From positions 1,558,085-1,622,084 of the forward strand of contig NZ_HE610957.1 in assembly GCF_000285515.1 (NCBI RefSeq): DNA of 64,000 bases, written 5' to 3'. Position numbers and translations under genes: made by a program. The DNA is from Paenibacillus senegalensis JC66 (lineage in GTDB: Bacteria > Bacillota > Bacilli > Paenibacillales > NBRC-103111). The notes below the pieces were generated by a model, which worked only from the letters and a program-made list of their open reading frames with translations, made no database searches and was not told the DNA's origin. Below, one piece after another: positions 24,991-33,469 of the stretch (the first letter of the stretch is position 1; each line of letters starts with the position of its first letter).

Positions 24991-25158
24991 GCTGCAAACG
25001 CCATTCTGCTACCGCCCAACCGTCATCCGCTGCCCCCATCAAGTAACTGTAATTTTGCGTAACTATCCATCAACGGCAATCTCAAAACTCCATTCTACAG
25101 TGAGACCCTGCAAAAATTAGCACATATTGTACACGACCAACCTCTGCAAAGAGAATAA

Positions 25159-26028
25159 CTAACCCTCCAGCCGTTTTCTCGCTTTCGGAAAAACATTCAA
25201 CGCATTCTCGTAAAATACGCTGGAATAAAAGCTTTCCGGGACGAGAGCTTCCACAAACCGGATATAAATCTCAACCGGAGCAAGCGGCCAATCGGTTCCG
25301 AAAAGAATTTTATCATAATGATCCGCATATATGAGGGCTCTGCGAAAATGGTCCATGAATAGCGGCTCTGTCACAAACCGCTGAAAAAACGGTCCATCTC
25401 CAACCTGTAAACCGGAAAGATCCGCATATACGTTAGGGTTCTTGCGAACTACCTCTGCTGCATCCATCACCCAAGGGTCACCAAGGTGACAAAGCACGAA
25501 ATTAATATCGCGATGGCTGACTGCCAGTTCATCAACCGTCAGCGGATGGGAATATTTGATGAGTCCGTCTTTAGAATAAGTATCTCCTGTGTGAATAACA
25601 ACGGGAAGATTATATTGCTTGGCCAGCTCGTAAATAGGGCCATATATTTTATCATACACGTAGAAGTGATAGTAACCGGCATACAGCTTAATTCCTGCCG
25701 TACTGTCAAGAGACAGCCTTTTTTCTATACGGTCAAGCTCTGCCTGCCCTCCAGATTCCAGCAAATAAGGGTTGATTCCGGTGCATTCCAGCAAAAAGTT
25801 TGGAAGCTTATCCTCCAGGTTGAGCGTCATCGGATTAGCGGCATGCCGGTCGGGAAATCCACCTTCTGCCGTTTCATTGACTCCCATGCCAATTCCAAGC
25901 ACAACTCCATTGGCCGCAAACTCTTTGGACAAACCGTCTGCGGTGTAGTCCACCAAAGATAATTCATCCGCTGTCTGCTGGAAGCTGGCAATCCGGGATA
26001 AATGAACGTGAGCGTCAATGATGTTCAT
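25159..26028 (-). CDS. Amidohydrolase family protein (TIM-barrel metal hydrolase)
   Basis: 289 residues. DAHVHLS near the N-terminus is the HxH metal site; KLYAGYYHF, VVIHTGDT, VLCHLGDPWV and LFGTDWPLAP follow in the order of amidohydrolase-2/TatD-like decarboxylases and hydrolases. Substrate unknown. The ATG at 26028 has AGGAG upstream and lies inside the end of larC2, which it overlaps by 14 nt, so both are in one operon. A link to nickel-cofactor metabolism is suggested by context only. Confidence 0.85.
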   Translation of the reverse strand: MNIIDAHVHLSRIASFQQTADELSLVDYTADGLSKEFAANGVVLGIGMGVNETAEGGFPDRHAANPMTLNLEDKLPNFLLECTGINPYLLESGGQAELDRIEKRLSLDSTAGIKLYAGYYHFYVYDKIYGPIYELAKQYNLPVVIHTGDTYSKDGLIKYSHPLTVDELAVSHRDINFVLCHLGDPWVMDAAEVVRKNPNVYADLSGLQVGDGPFFQRFVTEPLFMDHFRRALIYADHYDKILFGTDWPLAPVEIYIRFVEALVPESFYSSVFYENALNVFPKARKRLEG

Positions 26029-26506
26029 GGGGAGCTCCTCCTTCCTGCTCGAAGCGAAGCCGAACTTCTTCGTACACTTGCTTAAGCGGAAGACCAAAGC
26101 GACGCGCCACCGCAGCACACTCTTCATGCTCCGGGGCAAAATGCACCGGCTTGCCTTGATAGTAACCGACTTTAACTGAGATTTCGCCCCAAGGTGTATT
26201 TACCTTCTTCCAAGCTCTTCCTAAGCGATGGCAGGACGCCTGAAAATATCGCAATCCCAGCGTAGAGGTTTCTGAAAAAATAACCTGCTCCATAGCTGAA
26301 AGCTTCTCCCGGTCCACCAGGACATTCAGCATTAGACCGGGCCTCCCCTTTTTCATAATGATCGGAATCCAGTATGCATCGTTGGCTCCGTGCTTCAACA
26401 GCTGATCGGTGACATAAGGGCAATGCTCCGGATTCATGTCATCCAGGTTGGCCTGAATCAGGATCATATTGTCATCTACATGCTCTGTGCGGTGATCAAA
26501 TGACAT
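26015..26506 (-). CDS. larC2: LarC2-like protein, C-terminal half of LarC encoded separately
   Basis: 163 residues. ANLDDMNPEHCPYVTDQLL, GANDAYWIPIIMKKGRPG and LGLRYF are the LarC2 (nickel insertion, CTP-dependent cyclometallase) signatures. It has its own GAGGAGG site before the ATG at 26506, ends in HEHH, and stands on the strand opposite larC1 about 1.7 kb away. Function presumably requires pairing with LarC1 in trans. Confidence 0.85.
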   Translation of the reverse strand: MSFDHRTEHVDDNMILIQANLDDMNPEHCPYVTDQLLKHGANDAYWIPIIMKKGRPGLMLNVLVDREKLSAMEQVIFSETSTLGLRYFQASCHRLGRAWKKVNTPWGEISVKVGYYQGKPVHFAPEHEECAAVARRFGLPLKQVYEEVRLRFEQEGGAPHEHH

Positions 26507-26683
26507 CGGCTGCCTCCTCGCGAAACAATGCTCTTTTTAGTTTCCCATTATACCTTGCCGGTTCTAGCTATGTAAATGTTACCGGGATGGATAAAAACTC
26601 CCGCCGAGATACATTCTATGGGAAAAACCTCTTTTTGCAAAAGAAGCAGGTTCATTTCAGCTCTTCAGGAAGGAGGATTCAGG

Positions 26684-27736
26684 TTGGGCAAGGCTATGCG
26701 TCGCAAACTACTCTGTGTTGTTGTTAGCCTAATGATTAGCTCATTTATAATAACGGAATACGTCCCCCCGGTTCATGCTAATTCTACAACCAGCTCCGCA
26801 CCTAAAGAGGCAGTCAAAAGCCGGGAGCAAATTTTCGCGGAACGTCGGCAATTATTTGATGAAATCAGTGCTTTAACAGGAATACCATGGCCTTATCTGG
26901 CGGCGATTGACCAGTACGAAAGGACAATTCGCATTGCCAAAAAAAGACCTCTTGCCAAAGGGCTGATTGACATTTATTATTCGCAAGAGGAATGGACAGG
27001 CATGCTTAACCCTGATCGCGAGGACGATAATCCGACATCCATTGCATTTTTCAACGGCAAAGGAAAGGACGGCAATGGGGATGGATTAGCGGATCGCACT
27101 GATGATCTCGATGTACTCTTTACGACGGCTGATTATATTTTGTCGTACGGGACAAGCGAGCAGGATTTTCGCATAGCGCTATGGGAGTATTATCATAATA
27201 ACCGTAGTGTGGAACGTATTGAGCAGTTTGTGAAGCTGTATTCAACTTATGATCGCCTGGATTTGTTTCAGCATGTTTTTCCCGTGCCTTTAAGCTCCAG
27301 TTACTCTTACAGGGGAACCTGGGGGGCACGTAGAGGCTGGGGAGGATACCGGATTCATGAGGGCACGGATATTTTTGCCGGCTACGGTGTGCCTGCCCGA
27401 AGCACAACCTATGGAGTTATCGAGGTCCGCGGCTGGAATCCGTATGGCGGTTGGAGAATCGGTATTCGTGATCTGAACAATATTTATCACTACTACGCGC
27501 ATCTGAGCGGATTTAATAAAAAACTGAATATCGGAGATGCGGTCGCCCCTGGTGATGTAGTAGGCTGGGTTGGAAGCTCCGGCTACGGCAAACCGGGAAC
27601 TTCAGGCAAATTCCCGCCCCACCTCCATTACGGTCTCTACAGAGACAATGGCTTGTCAGAATGGTCATTCGATCCGTATCCCCACCTGCGCAAATGGGAA
27701 AAAGAAGAGCGCCAGCGCAAGCTGAAAAAATCTTGA
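26684..27736 (+). CDS. yunA: YunA-like M23 peptidase, secreted, TTG start
   Basis: 350 residues from TTG at 26684, set by GGAGG 7 nt upstream; the longer frame to 26576 adds non-signal sequence. A signal peptide (RRKLLCVVVSLMISSFIIT) precedes cleavage near VHANS. The C-terminal LytM domain shows the ligands HEGTDIF and HLHYG, so it should hold zinc and cleave peptidoglycan peptides. It sits between lipA and yunB as yunA does in Bacillus, but here divergent from larC2. Confidence 0.85.
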   Translation: MGKAMRRKLLCVVVSLMISSFIITEYVPPVHANSTTSSAPKEAVKSREQIFAERRQLFDEISALTGIPWPYLAAIDQYERTIRIAKKRPLAKGLIDIYYSQEEWTGMLNPDREDDNPTSIAFFNGKGKDGNGDGLADRTDDLDVLFTTADYILSYGTSEQDFRIALWEYYHNNRSVERIEQFVKLYSTYDRLDLFQHVFPVPLSSSYSYRGTWGARRGWGGYRIHEGTDIFAGYGVPARSTTYGVIEVRGWNPYGGWRIGIRDLNNIYHYYAHLSGFNKKLNIGDAVAPGDVVGWVGSSGYGKPGTSGKFPPHLHYGLYRDNGLSEWSFDPYPHLRKWEKEERQRKLKKS

Positions 27737-27930
27737 TTCAACCTTACATCGGTTATCTTGCTTGAATGGTTCTGGTCTTTTAGGAGATTTAACTCGTGAG
27801 ATTTAACCCGTGGAGACTCCTTTTCCAGGGCTTTTTCTTGCAAGGGCTTGAATCGTGAAGGCTCGTCAACTAGGGTACCTTTTCTTGCTGGAGGCTTCTG
27901 AGAATCAATCTTTGTTACCTGCCAAAATGA

Positions 27931-27975
27931 AACACCCAAGAATGTTGTTTAACGGCATTTTTGGGTGTTGACTTT
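27931..27975. terminator. Hairpin downstream of yunA
   Basis: AACACCCAAGAATG pairs with CATTTTTGGGTGTT; followed on the plus strand by GACTTTTG. Position suits a yunA terminator. Confidence 0.55.
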
Positions 27976-28241
27976 TGTGTCGCGGTCCCCCGGCGGACAT
28001 GTATGCGAAAATCGTATACATTCGCCTTCGACAGCGCTCCGGCTTGAGCGCCCCGACTTGAAATGTATGCGAAAAATCGCAGTCCAATTGCCTCGCAGTG
28101 CGAGCAGAGGCGGATTATATGCGAAAACCGTCATGTCTTCTCCAGTTCTGGCACCTCTCCGGCATGAAAATAGCCAAGGTTGGCGGGGTTCAAAGGGCTT
28201 GTCGCCTGTTGTTGCTTGTTGTTGTTTGTTGTTTCCTGCGT

Positions 28242-28397
28242 TTTGTACGAAATGTCGTACAAATACATGGGGATGAAGGGCAATAACCGGTGATTTGTAT
28301 GAAACGTCGTACAAATACAGGGGATTAAAGGGCGATTACCCGAGATTTGTATGACAAATCGTACAAATACCGGGGTCTAAGAGTTGAGTCGGTACAA
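28242..28397. repeat. 52-bp tandem repeat with palindromic core, three copies
   Basis: Units start at 28242, 28294 and 28346, exactly 52 bp apart. Each begins with a palindrome of the form TTTGTAYGA-n5-TCGTACAAATA followed by a GGGG-TTAAAGGGC-like spacer. A decayed fourth unit follows near 28392-28451. Confidence 0.8.
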
Positions 28398-28683
28398 ATG
28401 CCGGGGTTTAAAGGAGCTACAGCCAGTGTTTCATACGAAATTTCGTAAAAGTTATCACAAGTTATGATTGAGGTGCGATTTCCTGAGATTGTTCATCATG
28501 CGGGACGTTATATATTTCGCAGAAAAATCGCATACATTGCGCCTCCAACAGCGCCCGCGGCGGGAATGTATGCGAAAAATCGCATACATTCACTGCCGCA
28601 GCGGACGCCAGGCGGAATGTATGCAATATAATTCGCGTAGGGAGGCGCCGGAATCGGGAAGTAAGCAGCGAATCCGTTCCCTT

Positions 28684-29433
28684 TTATTGAGGCGTAATTG
28701 GCAAGGCTCCTCCTCCCGGTGTGCGCATCTCCGGCAGAGTCACCGAAGGCGGCAGCGGTGACGAGTTCCCTACCGGATTTCCTTTGTTGTCCACATAATA
28801 CATGGGCGTGTCGCCAATAATCAGGACATAAGAAAGCGGGACCTCCGTTTCGATCACCTCATGCTCTGAGCTGAACGGAACTATGACCGCAACATCGGCA
28901 ATTATCCGTATGTATACTTCAGCAAGAACCATATTGATCCCGACACTTTCATACCGCCTTCCCAATTCCACCTGAACAGCTCCCTGCGGCGACATCCTGA
29001 TTGGAATCTTCGGACCGTATGAGGCAATAATCGCGCTGTCTAAGACAAGACCGAGCGGAATCTTCTCGGTATGGGCCTGCAGGTCCTGCAGCAAGCCTTG
29101 GACAATATCTACGGAACGCGACGTGATCTTCATATGCTCCGCATAATTGAGCACGAAGCCGTTAACTTTCCCATCCTGTCCATGCTTCCATTCCATCAAT
29201 TTATCCAAATTCGCTTCTTCAGTAATTTTTTCCGAAAGAGTGGCATTTACAGACTGTGTAACTACTTGCTTCATTCTTATTGTAGCCAAATGAGTTAACG
29301 GCGGCTTCAGCCTTTTCTCAATATAAATAAACGATTGTAAAGAAAACAAGGTGAACAGGATCAGGACAAGAAAGATCGCCCTCTTGCGGCTGCTTTTGCG
29401 AGGATTCCGACTTTTCCACCTGCGCCTTCGCAT
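28684..29433 (-). CDS. yunB: Sporulation protein YunB
   Basis: 249 residues from the ATG at 29433 with GGGGGGAGG just upstream. A basic N-terminus (MRRRRWKSRNPRKSSRKR) and one membrane helix (AIFLVLILFTLFSLQSFIYI) anchor it; the rest, with GKVNGFVLNYAEHMKI and LGLVLDSAIIASYGPKIPI, matches YunB, a sigma-E controlled protein needed for normal sporulation. The C-terminus is proline-rich. It ends beside the palindrome array. Confidence 0.9.
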   Translation of the reverse strand: MRRRRWKSRNPRKSSRKRAIFLVLILFTLFSLQSFIYIEKRLKPPLTHLATIRMKQVVTQSVNATLSEKITEEANLDKLMEWKHGQDGKVNGFVLNYAEHMKITSRSVDIVQGLLQDLQAHTEKIPLGLVLDSAIIASYGPKIPIRMSPQGAVQVELGRRYESVGINMVLAEVYIRIIADVAVIVPFSSEHEVIETEVPLSYVLIIGDTPMYYVDNKGNPVGNSSPLPPSVTLPEMRTPGGGALPITPQ

Positions 29434-29770
29434 TCGTCCTCCCCCCTTGTAAGCAGACATGTTCTCTATAACAGCCTATGCTTGGGAGGGATAAAATAAC
29501 CCCAAAATGTAAGGAAGCTTTCTGTTAGATTCCTGTCAGAGGAAATTGAATGCGGCTAGAGTAATTGGGGTGAAACTAGAGTGATTTGCATGAGGATAGT
29601 GTAATTTGGCTGAAACTAGAGTAATTTGCATGTGGCTAGAGTAATTTTAATTTGGGCAAGGCTATTTTTCAGCAGTTTCAAATTTTTACAGATTCATTGG
29701 GCGCTTAGTCCGTATTGAATTCAAAACCATTAGCCGGTTACCGCTTGAAGCCTAAAATTCAGGCTGTTGA
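29434..29770. other. Intergenic region with 20-bp tandem array
   Basis: Upstream of yunB and downstream of the membrane protein gene. Apart from the repeat at 29551-29650 no signal was recognised. Confidence 0.5.
29551..29650. repeat. 20-bp tandem repeat, five copies
   Basis: Units begin at 29551, 29571, 29591, 29611 and 29631 and share the core CTAGAGTAATTTG with alternating starts TGAAA and TGNGG. The 20-bp period is close to two helical turns. Confidence 0.9.
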
Positions 29771-30169
29771 TCATCTGCGACTAACAATAAATGCACCGAT
29801 CCCACTAAAACATATATAGGCGATTATTATTATCCATAGATAAACAGTTAAAATTTCCTCAATCCCTAAGAACGATGAAATACAGAGTGCAATAAATAAT
29901 AGACCTATAAAAATATGTGATGAAAAAAGGTAAAATTTAAGCATATTTTTTTCGGTTCTTTCATCTGTGTCAGGGGTTCTATCGCGTTTTAGCAGAGCTT
30001 TCATTATATTGGTAACGGTTAAAATAACTGTGCCAGTTAAAGCACCAAGTAAAATGCTTAAATTGAACTCTTCTTTGATGAAGTAAACAATGGATAAACC
30101 AAGAATTACACCAACCAGTACATTAATGGCTCTAAAAGTTAAATTCCATTTCTCCATATTCTTCCTCAT
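29771..30169 (-). CDS. Small four-helix membrane protein, partner of the HTH regulator
   Basis: 132 residues with four hydrophobic segments (about 12-30, 36-54, 76-97 and 104-127) and a cytosolic loop DRTPDTDERTEKNMLKFY, reminiscent of DUF2178-type small membrane proteins. It overlaps the upstream HTH gene by 4 nt. Such HTH/membrane pairs are common in Firmicutes; role unknown. Confidence 0.75.
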   Translation of the reverse strand: MRKNMEKWNLTFRAINVLVGVILGLSIVYFIKEEFNLSILLGALTGTVILTVTNIMKALLKRDRTPDTDERTEKNMLKFYLFSSHIFIGLLFIALCISSFLGIEEILTVYLWIIIIAYICFSGIGAFIVSRR

Positions 30170-30375
30170 TCTTTCTCCTCCTCTAATATAAAGATCTCTT
30201 GAATAGGAAGATTGAAGTAATTAACGATTTTCAAAGCAAGCTCCAGACTTGGATTATATTTATTGTTTTCGATGGCTGTAAGGGTTTGTCTAGTTACTTG
30301 CAGGTCTTCAGCTAATTGTAATTGTTTAATACCTCTTTCCTTCCTTATACTTCTAATGTTATTTCTGACAGGCAT
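30166..30375 (-). CDS. XRE-family transcription regulator (YozG-like, short)
   Basis: 69 residues, all HTH_3: IRSIRKERGIKQLQLAEDLQ, then VTRQTLTAIENNKYNPSLEL and FNLPIQEIF. This compact form usually regulates the membrane gene that follows. Upstream, the sequence TTTACAT-n-TTCTTTACAT repeats (30406 and 30451) and may be its operator (inference). Confidence 0.85.
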   Translation of the reverse strand: MPVRNNIRSIRKERGIKQLQLAEDLQVTRQTLTAIENNKYNPSLELALKIVNYFNLPIQEIFILEEEKE

Positions 30376-30797
30376 GAGCTTTCACCGCCTATATATAAAG
30401 GCTTCTTTACATAATTAATATCATGGAAAATCACATATGTAAATACTTCTTTACATTTTTACATAGAAAGAAATCAGAGCCAGGCTTCAAGATCAGGAAA
30501 AAACAGAGAAAAGGCGTTCGAAACAGCCAACCATCCGCTGTAACGAAACGCCTTCTTTCTTAAAGTTTATTTATTGTCGGCCAGGTGGTAGTATGTTGAA
30601 AGCCTGGTTACTCGTTTGAAAACTGTTTTACATTTGGAAAATATTAGAATTAATGATTTGAATTCATGGTTTGAATTCATGGTTATATTTTGAACTCCTT
30701 GTTTATGTTAGTGCTTGTTCATGTGTGTTAGTGGTTCATGTTAATGCTGGTTCATGTTAGTGTTTGTTTTTGTTAGTGGCTGGTTCATGTTTGAAGG
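30376..30797. other. Intergenic region with terminator and degenerate repeats
   Basis: Holds the HTH gene promoter, a terminator for the methyltransferase gene (30513-30552) and, at 30657-30800, direct repeats: TTTGAATTCATGG twice (30657, 30671), then several GGTTCATGTTARTG-like units. No gene supported. Confidence 0.6.
30500..30552 (-). terminator. Terminator on the minus strand
   Basis: GGCGTTCG-AAACAGC pairs with GCTG-TAACGAAACGCC; on the minus strand it is followed by TTTTCTCTGTTTTTT. It lies 245 nt after the methyltransferase stop. Confidence 0.7.
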
Positions 30798-31613
30798 CTA
30801 GTTATTGTTTGAAAGCTCCCGCTGCCGCAAGCTCTCGTAAAGAAGAATTGTCGCAGCCATAGCCACATTCAAAGACTCCGCCTGTCCGCGGATCGGAATG
30901 ATAACCTCCTGATTCGCCCACCTGCTGACTTCACTTGATACTCCTTCGCCTTCGTTGCCAACAATAATCCAGGTATCTACGGTAAAATCGATGTTATAGC
31001 AGCTTTGTGAAGCGGAAAGTGAGGTGCTGACAATTTGCACCCCGCGAGCGGCCGCTTTCTCCAATAAGGCAGGCAATGGCCCCGCTTGCACAATAGGCAG
31101 ATGGAAGAGAGAGCCCATCGTTGCGCGAATGGTTTTAGGATTATACAGATCAACAGTGCCCTGGCCCAGAATCACTGCGCCGGCTCCTGCCGCATCAGCA
31201 GCACGTATGATCGTGCCCAAATTACCGGGGTCTTGTACTCCATCCACGACTACAACCATACCGTACGGCCTTTCCCGGTCTTCAAGCACGACCTCGGAGG
31301 AAACCTGCAGTTGATGAGCTGCAGCCATCACCGGCTGAGGAGTTTTCGTGTCCGCCACTTTGGCCAGCACTTCACGGGACACGGCAATCCGTTCCAAACC
31401 GCGTTCAGGTATGTAAGGCTGAAGCTCCTCCGGGATTCCGGCGTTCCTATCATAAATAATTGTCTCCAGCTTAATGCCTGCCTTTAAAGCTTCAATTAAC
31501 AGATGGTTGCCTTCCAGCATGAATTTCTTTTGGCTGTCCCGCCCTTTTTTCGTCAACAGCTGGCTCCACTGCTTGACCCGCGGATTTTGCAAAGACACAA
31601 TTTCCTGATCCAT
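30798..31613 (-). CDS. ysgA: TrmH-family rRNA 2'-O-methyltransferase (YsgA-like)
   Basis: 271 residues with an N-terminal substrate-binding domain and a SPOUT domain: VVDGVQDPGNLGTIIRAADA, ATMGSLFHLPI, IVGNEGEGVS and IPIRGQAESLNVAMAATILLYE, the knotted SAM site. Probably methylates a 23S rRNA ribose. In Bacillus ysgA also neighbours sspI. It is 8 nt downstream of ktrA, so likely co-transcribed. Confidence 0.92.
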   Translation of the reverse strand: MDQEIVSLQNPRVKQWSQLLTKKGRDSQKKFMLEGNHLLIEALKAGIKLETIIYDRNAGIPEELQPYIPERGLERIAVSREVLAKVADTKTPQPVMAAAHQLQVSSEVVLEDRERPYGMVVVVDGVQDPGNLGTIIRAADAAGAGAVILGQGTVDLYNPKTIRATMGSLFHLPIVQAGPLPALLEKAAARGVQIVSTSLSASQSCYNIDFTVDTWIIVGNEGEGVSSEVSRWANQEVIIPIRGQAESLNVAMAATILLYESLRQRELSNNN

Positions 31614-31621
31614 CGCCCGTT

Positions 31622-32281
31622 CTACCTCGCAAACATTTTCTCGAATTTCAACAAATGCTCATTCTTGCCTACGATTACAAGAGTATCCGTTACCCGGATC
31701 AAAGCATCGGCTGATGGTGTAATATTCATGACGCCATTGGTTTTGACAGCCATCACATTGCAGTTGTACTTAGCCCGAATATTCAGCTGCTTGAGACTTT
31801 TTCCGATCATTTGCGGTGGGGCTTTCATCTCCACGATGCTGTACCCGTCGGATAGCTCGACATAATCCATCACATTCGGTGAAATTAAATGATGAGCCAC
31901 CCGATTTCCCATATCCCGCTCCGGAAAGACAACTTTGTCAGCGCCAATTTTGCTTAACACCTTGGCCTGCAGATCATTCTGGGCTTTAACAATTAATTTG
32001 GGAATCCCCATATCCTTCAAAATGAGGCTGGTTAAAATGCTCGCCTGGATATTCATCCCGATGGCCACAACGACCACATCAAAGCGGTCAATGCCCAGCG
32101 TCCGCAGGGCTTCCTCATCGGTACTGTCGGCTTGAACTGCCTGAGTAACGAAAGTGCTTATATTCTGCACTCTCTGCTCATTGGAGTCTATAGCCAGCAC
32201 TTCATAACCAAAAGCATGGAGCGATTTGGCCACACTGGAGCCAAACCGCCCGATGCCAATAACGGCAAATTGCTGTTTCAT
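31622..32281 (-). CDS. ktrA: KtrA/TrkA-type potassium uptake regulatory protein
   Basis: 219 residues. RCK-N Rossmann motif GIGRFGSS near residue 9, then AIDSNEQRVQ and ADSTDEEALRTLG, and an RCK-C domain from about residue 135 (MDYVELSDGYSIVEM). It gates a KtrB-type channel in response to ATP/ADP and c-di-AMP in relatives. KtrB is not in the window. The ATG at 32281 was preferred to a GTG three codons upstream. Confidence 0.9.
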   Translation of the reverse strand: MKQQFAVIGIGRFGSSVAKSLHAFGYEVLAIDSNEQRVQNISTFVTQAVQADSTDEEALRTLGIDRFDVVVVAIGMNIQASILTSLILKDMGIPKLIVKAQNDLQAKVLSKIGADKVVFPERDMGNRVAHHLISPNVMDYVELSDGYSIVEMKAPPQMIGKSLKQLNIRAKYNCNVMAVKTNGVMNITPSADALIRVTDTLVIVGKNEHLLKFEKMFAR

Positions 32282-32390
32282 AATCCCCACCGTCCTGCCA
32301 AGATTAAAACCATTATAGCATGCCTGACTTTACCACTCCAAAGCCGTTTAAAATTTTGCATACTAAGGCATATTATCTAGTATGAAAGTG

Positions 32391-32424
32391 AGCATTTTGC
32401 CCGCCGGGATTTATACAAAATGCT
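32391..32424. repeat. Short copy (B) of the GCATTTTGC element
   Basis: AGCATTTTGC pairs with ACAAAATGCT 14 nt later, forming a hairpin between ktrA and sspI. Related to the copies at 17168 and 36502. Confidence 0.45.
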
Positions 32425-32470
32425 GAAGCAGCTGCTATTTGGCTAACAATTTTTTATGGAGGGTCACATC

Positions 32471-32677
32471 ATGAATATTGACTTACGGCAAGCAATTGTC
32501 CAGCGTGTGCAGGGCAAATCTTTGGATGAATTAAAAGAAATTATTGAGGATTCCGTGGGCGGCGCAGATCAAACGCTGCCTGGTCTCGGTGTGCTGTTTG
32601 AGATTATTTGGGAACATACCGAGCAAGCGGACCATGACACCATGCTGAACGCTCTAAAAAATAATTTGCCCCAATGA
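32471..32677 (+). CDS. sspI: Small acid-soluble spore protein SspI
   Basis: 68 residues starting MNIDLRQAIVQRVQGKSLDE and containing TLPGLGVLFEIIWEH, both diagnostic of SspI, a minor forespore protein. GGAGGGT lies 8 nt before the ATG. Monocistronic, with a clear terminator after it. Probably sigma-G dependent as in Bacillus; a promoter was not assigned. Confidence 0.95.
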   Translation: MNIDLRQAIVQRVQGKSLDELKEIIEDSVGGADQTLPGLGVLFEIIWEHTEQADHDTMLNALKNNLPQ

Positions 32678-32686
32678 GTGAATACC

Positions 32687-32710
32687 GACCCTCATCTTTA
32701 GGGTCTTTTT
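32687..32710 (+). terminator. Terminator after sspI
   Basis: GACCCT / AGGGTC with a 7-nt loop and T5. Confidence 0.85.
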
Positions 32711-32723
32711 GTCTTAGCCGGTC

Positions 32724-33469
32724 CTATTTACGTTTGCTTCTCTTGAATTTCATAATATTGCGAAACACCTGGTACTCCCCTACTTTGCGGAAAATATAGG
32801 GGTCGGGGCGAAAATTAACCTCCAAAATCCAGGGATGCAGCTCTTTCCCTAAAGCAACATCAAGTCCTATTGAGGTCAGGGCAGGAAAATGAGGATGCAG
32901 CTGTTTCGCAGCCTCTTCTCCTAAGCGGGCTAAGCGCTGCTTAAACTGCTCACGCTCCCCTTTTTGCATATATGGCTCCAGTAAACCATCTATCTTTTTC
33001 AACGTTCCGCCGCTATGATAATTGGTAACTACCTTTCCCTGCTGGGCGACACGGCCAAGCATGCCCATTGTCTTCCACTCGGATTTTCCAACCTTTTTGA
33101 CCATAACTCTCAGATCAAAGCTCCGCTGATTATGCTTTAACAGCTGAATTCCTCTTTGTACGAGATATTTCCGGTTCTTGGTTTTTTATGCACGTAATAA
33201 TAAAGATCTCCGTAAGACTTGAACACATGCTTTTGCGTACCTTGCCGGCATACATAGTATACCCTGTTATCCATTTTTTCCATCTCTACCCGCATAACAC
33301 CGGTGCCATAAGTACCAATATCCGGCTTAATGTATACCATCTGGTACTTGCTAAGCATCTCCAGCAGCTTGCTGCTGTTCATTTTCTTCGTTTCCGGAAT
33401 GGATGCCTGTATGGACGGATTCTGGGAAAGTATGCCCGTCTTGATCCACTTGCTGCCTGTCAATTTCAT
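32724..33469 (-). pseudogene. YheC/YheD-type endospore coat-associated protein, frame broken at an A6 run
   Basis: The 5' frame (MKLTGSKWIKTGILSQ..., YIKPDIGTYGTGVMRVE) stops at 33137; the rest (RKYLVQRGIQLLKHNQRSFD, then MVKKVGKSEWKTMGM... and LEVNFRPDPYIF) lies in the -1 frame to 32724. Adding one A to the run at 33182-33187 joins them into a normal ATP-grasp YheC/D protein of about 248 residues. The family coats the spore or lies in the coat. Probably an assembly error, possibly a real mutation. The ATG at 33469 follows AGGAGCCAGGTAGGT; one at 33514 is also possible. Confidence 0.75.

Larger units (their letters stand above)
24272..25158. other. Repeat-rich non-coding region
   Basis: Almost 900 bp without a supportable gene; an open frame at 24572-24820 is made of repeats. 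Contents in order: degenerate GCTTTGTGAG units, a 54-bp tandem repeat, four copies of a 24-bp element in two orientations, and a 28-bp tandem repeat. Confidence 0.7.
27737..28683. other. Non-coding region with palindrome array
   Basis: About 950 bp without a supportable gene. It holds a hairpin at 27931-27969 (14-bp arms), about ten copies of a TGTATGCGA/TCGCATACA-type palindrome from 27998 to 28640, a 52-bp tandem repeat, and a TTG-rich stretch at 28207-28234. Confidence 0.7.

Noticed and set aside
26576..26683. 36-codon extension at the start of yunA
   Set aside because: It would hide the signal peptide inside the protein; the TTG at 26684 has a far better ribosome site.
27998..28451. CRISPR-like array
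   Set aside because: The repeats are palindromic, variable and their spacers are themselves repeated; no cas genes are near.
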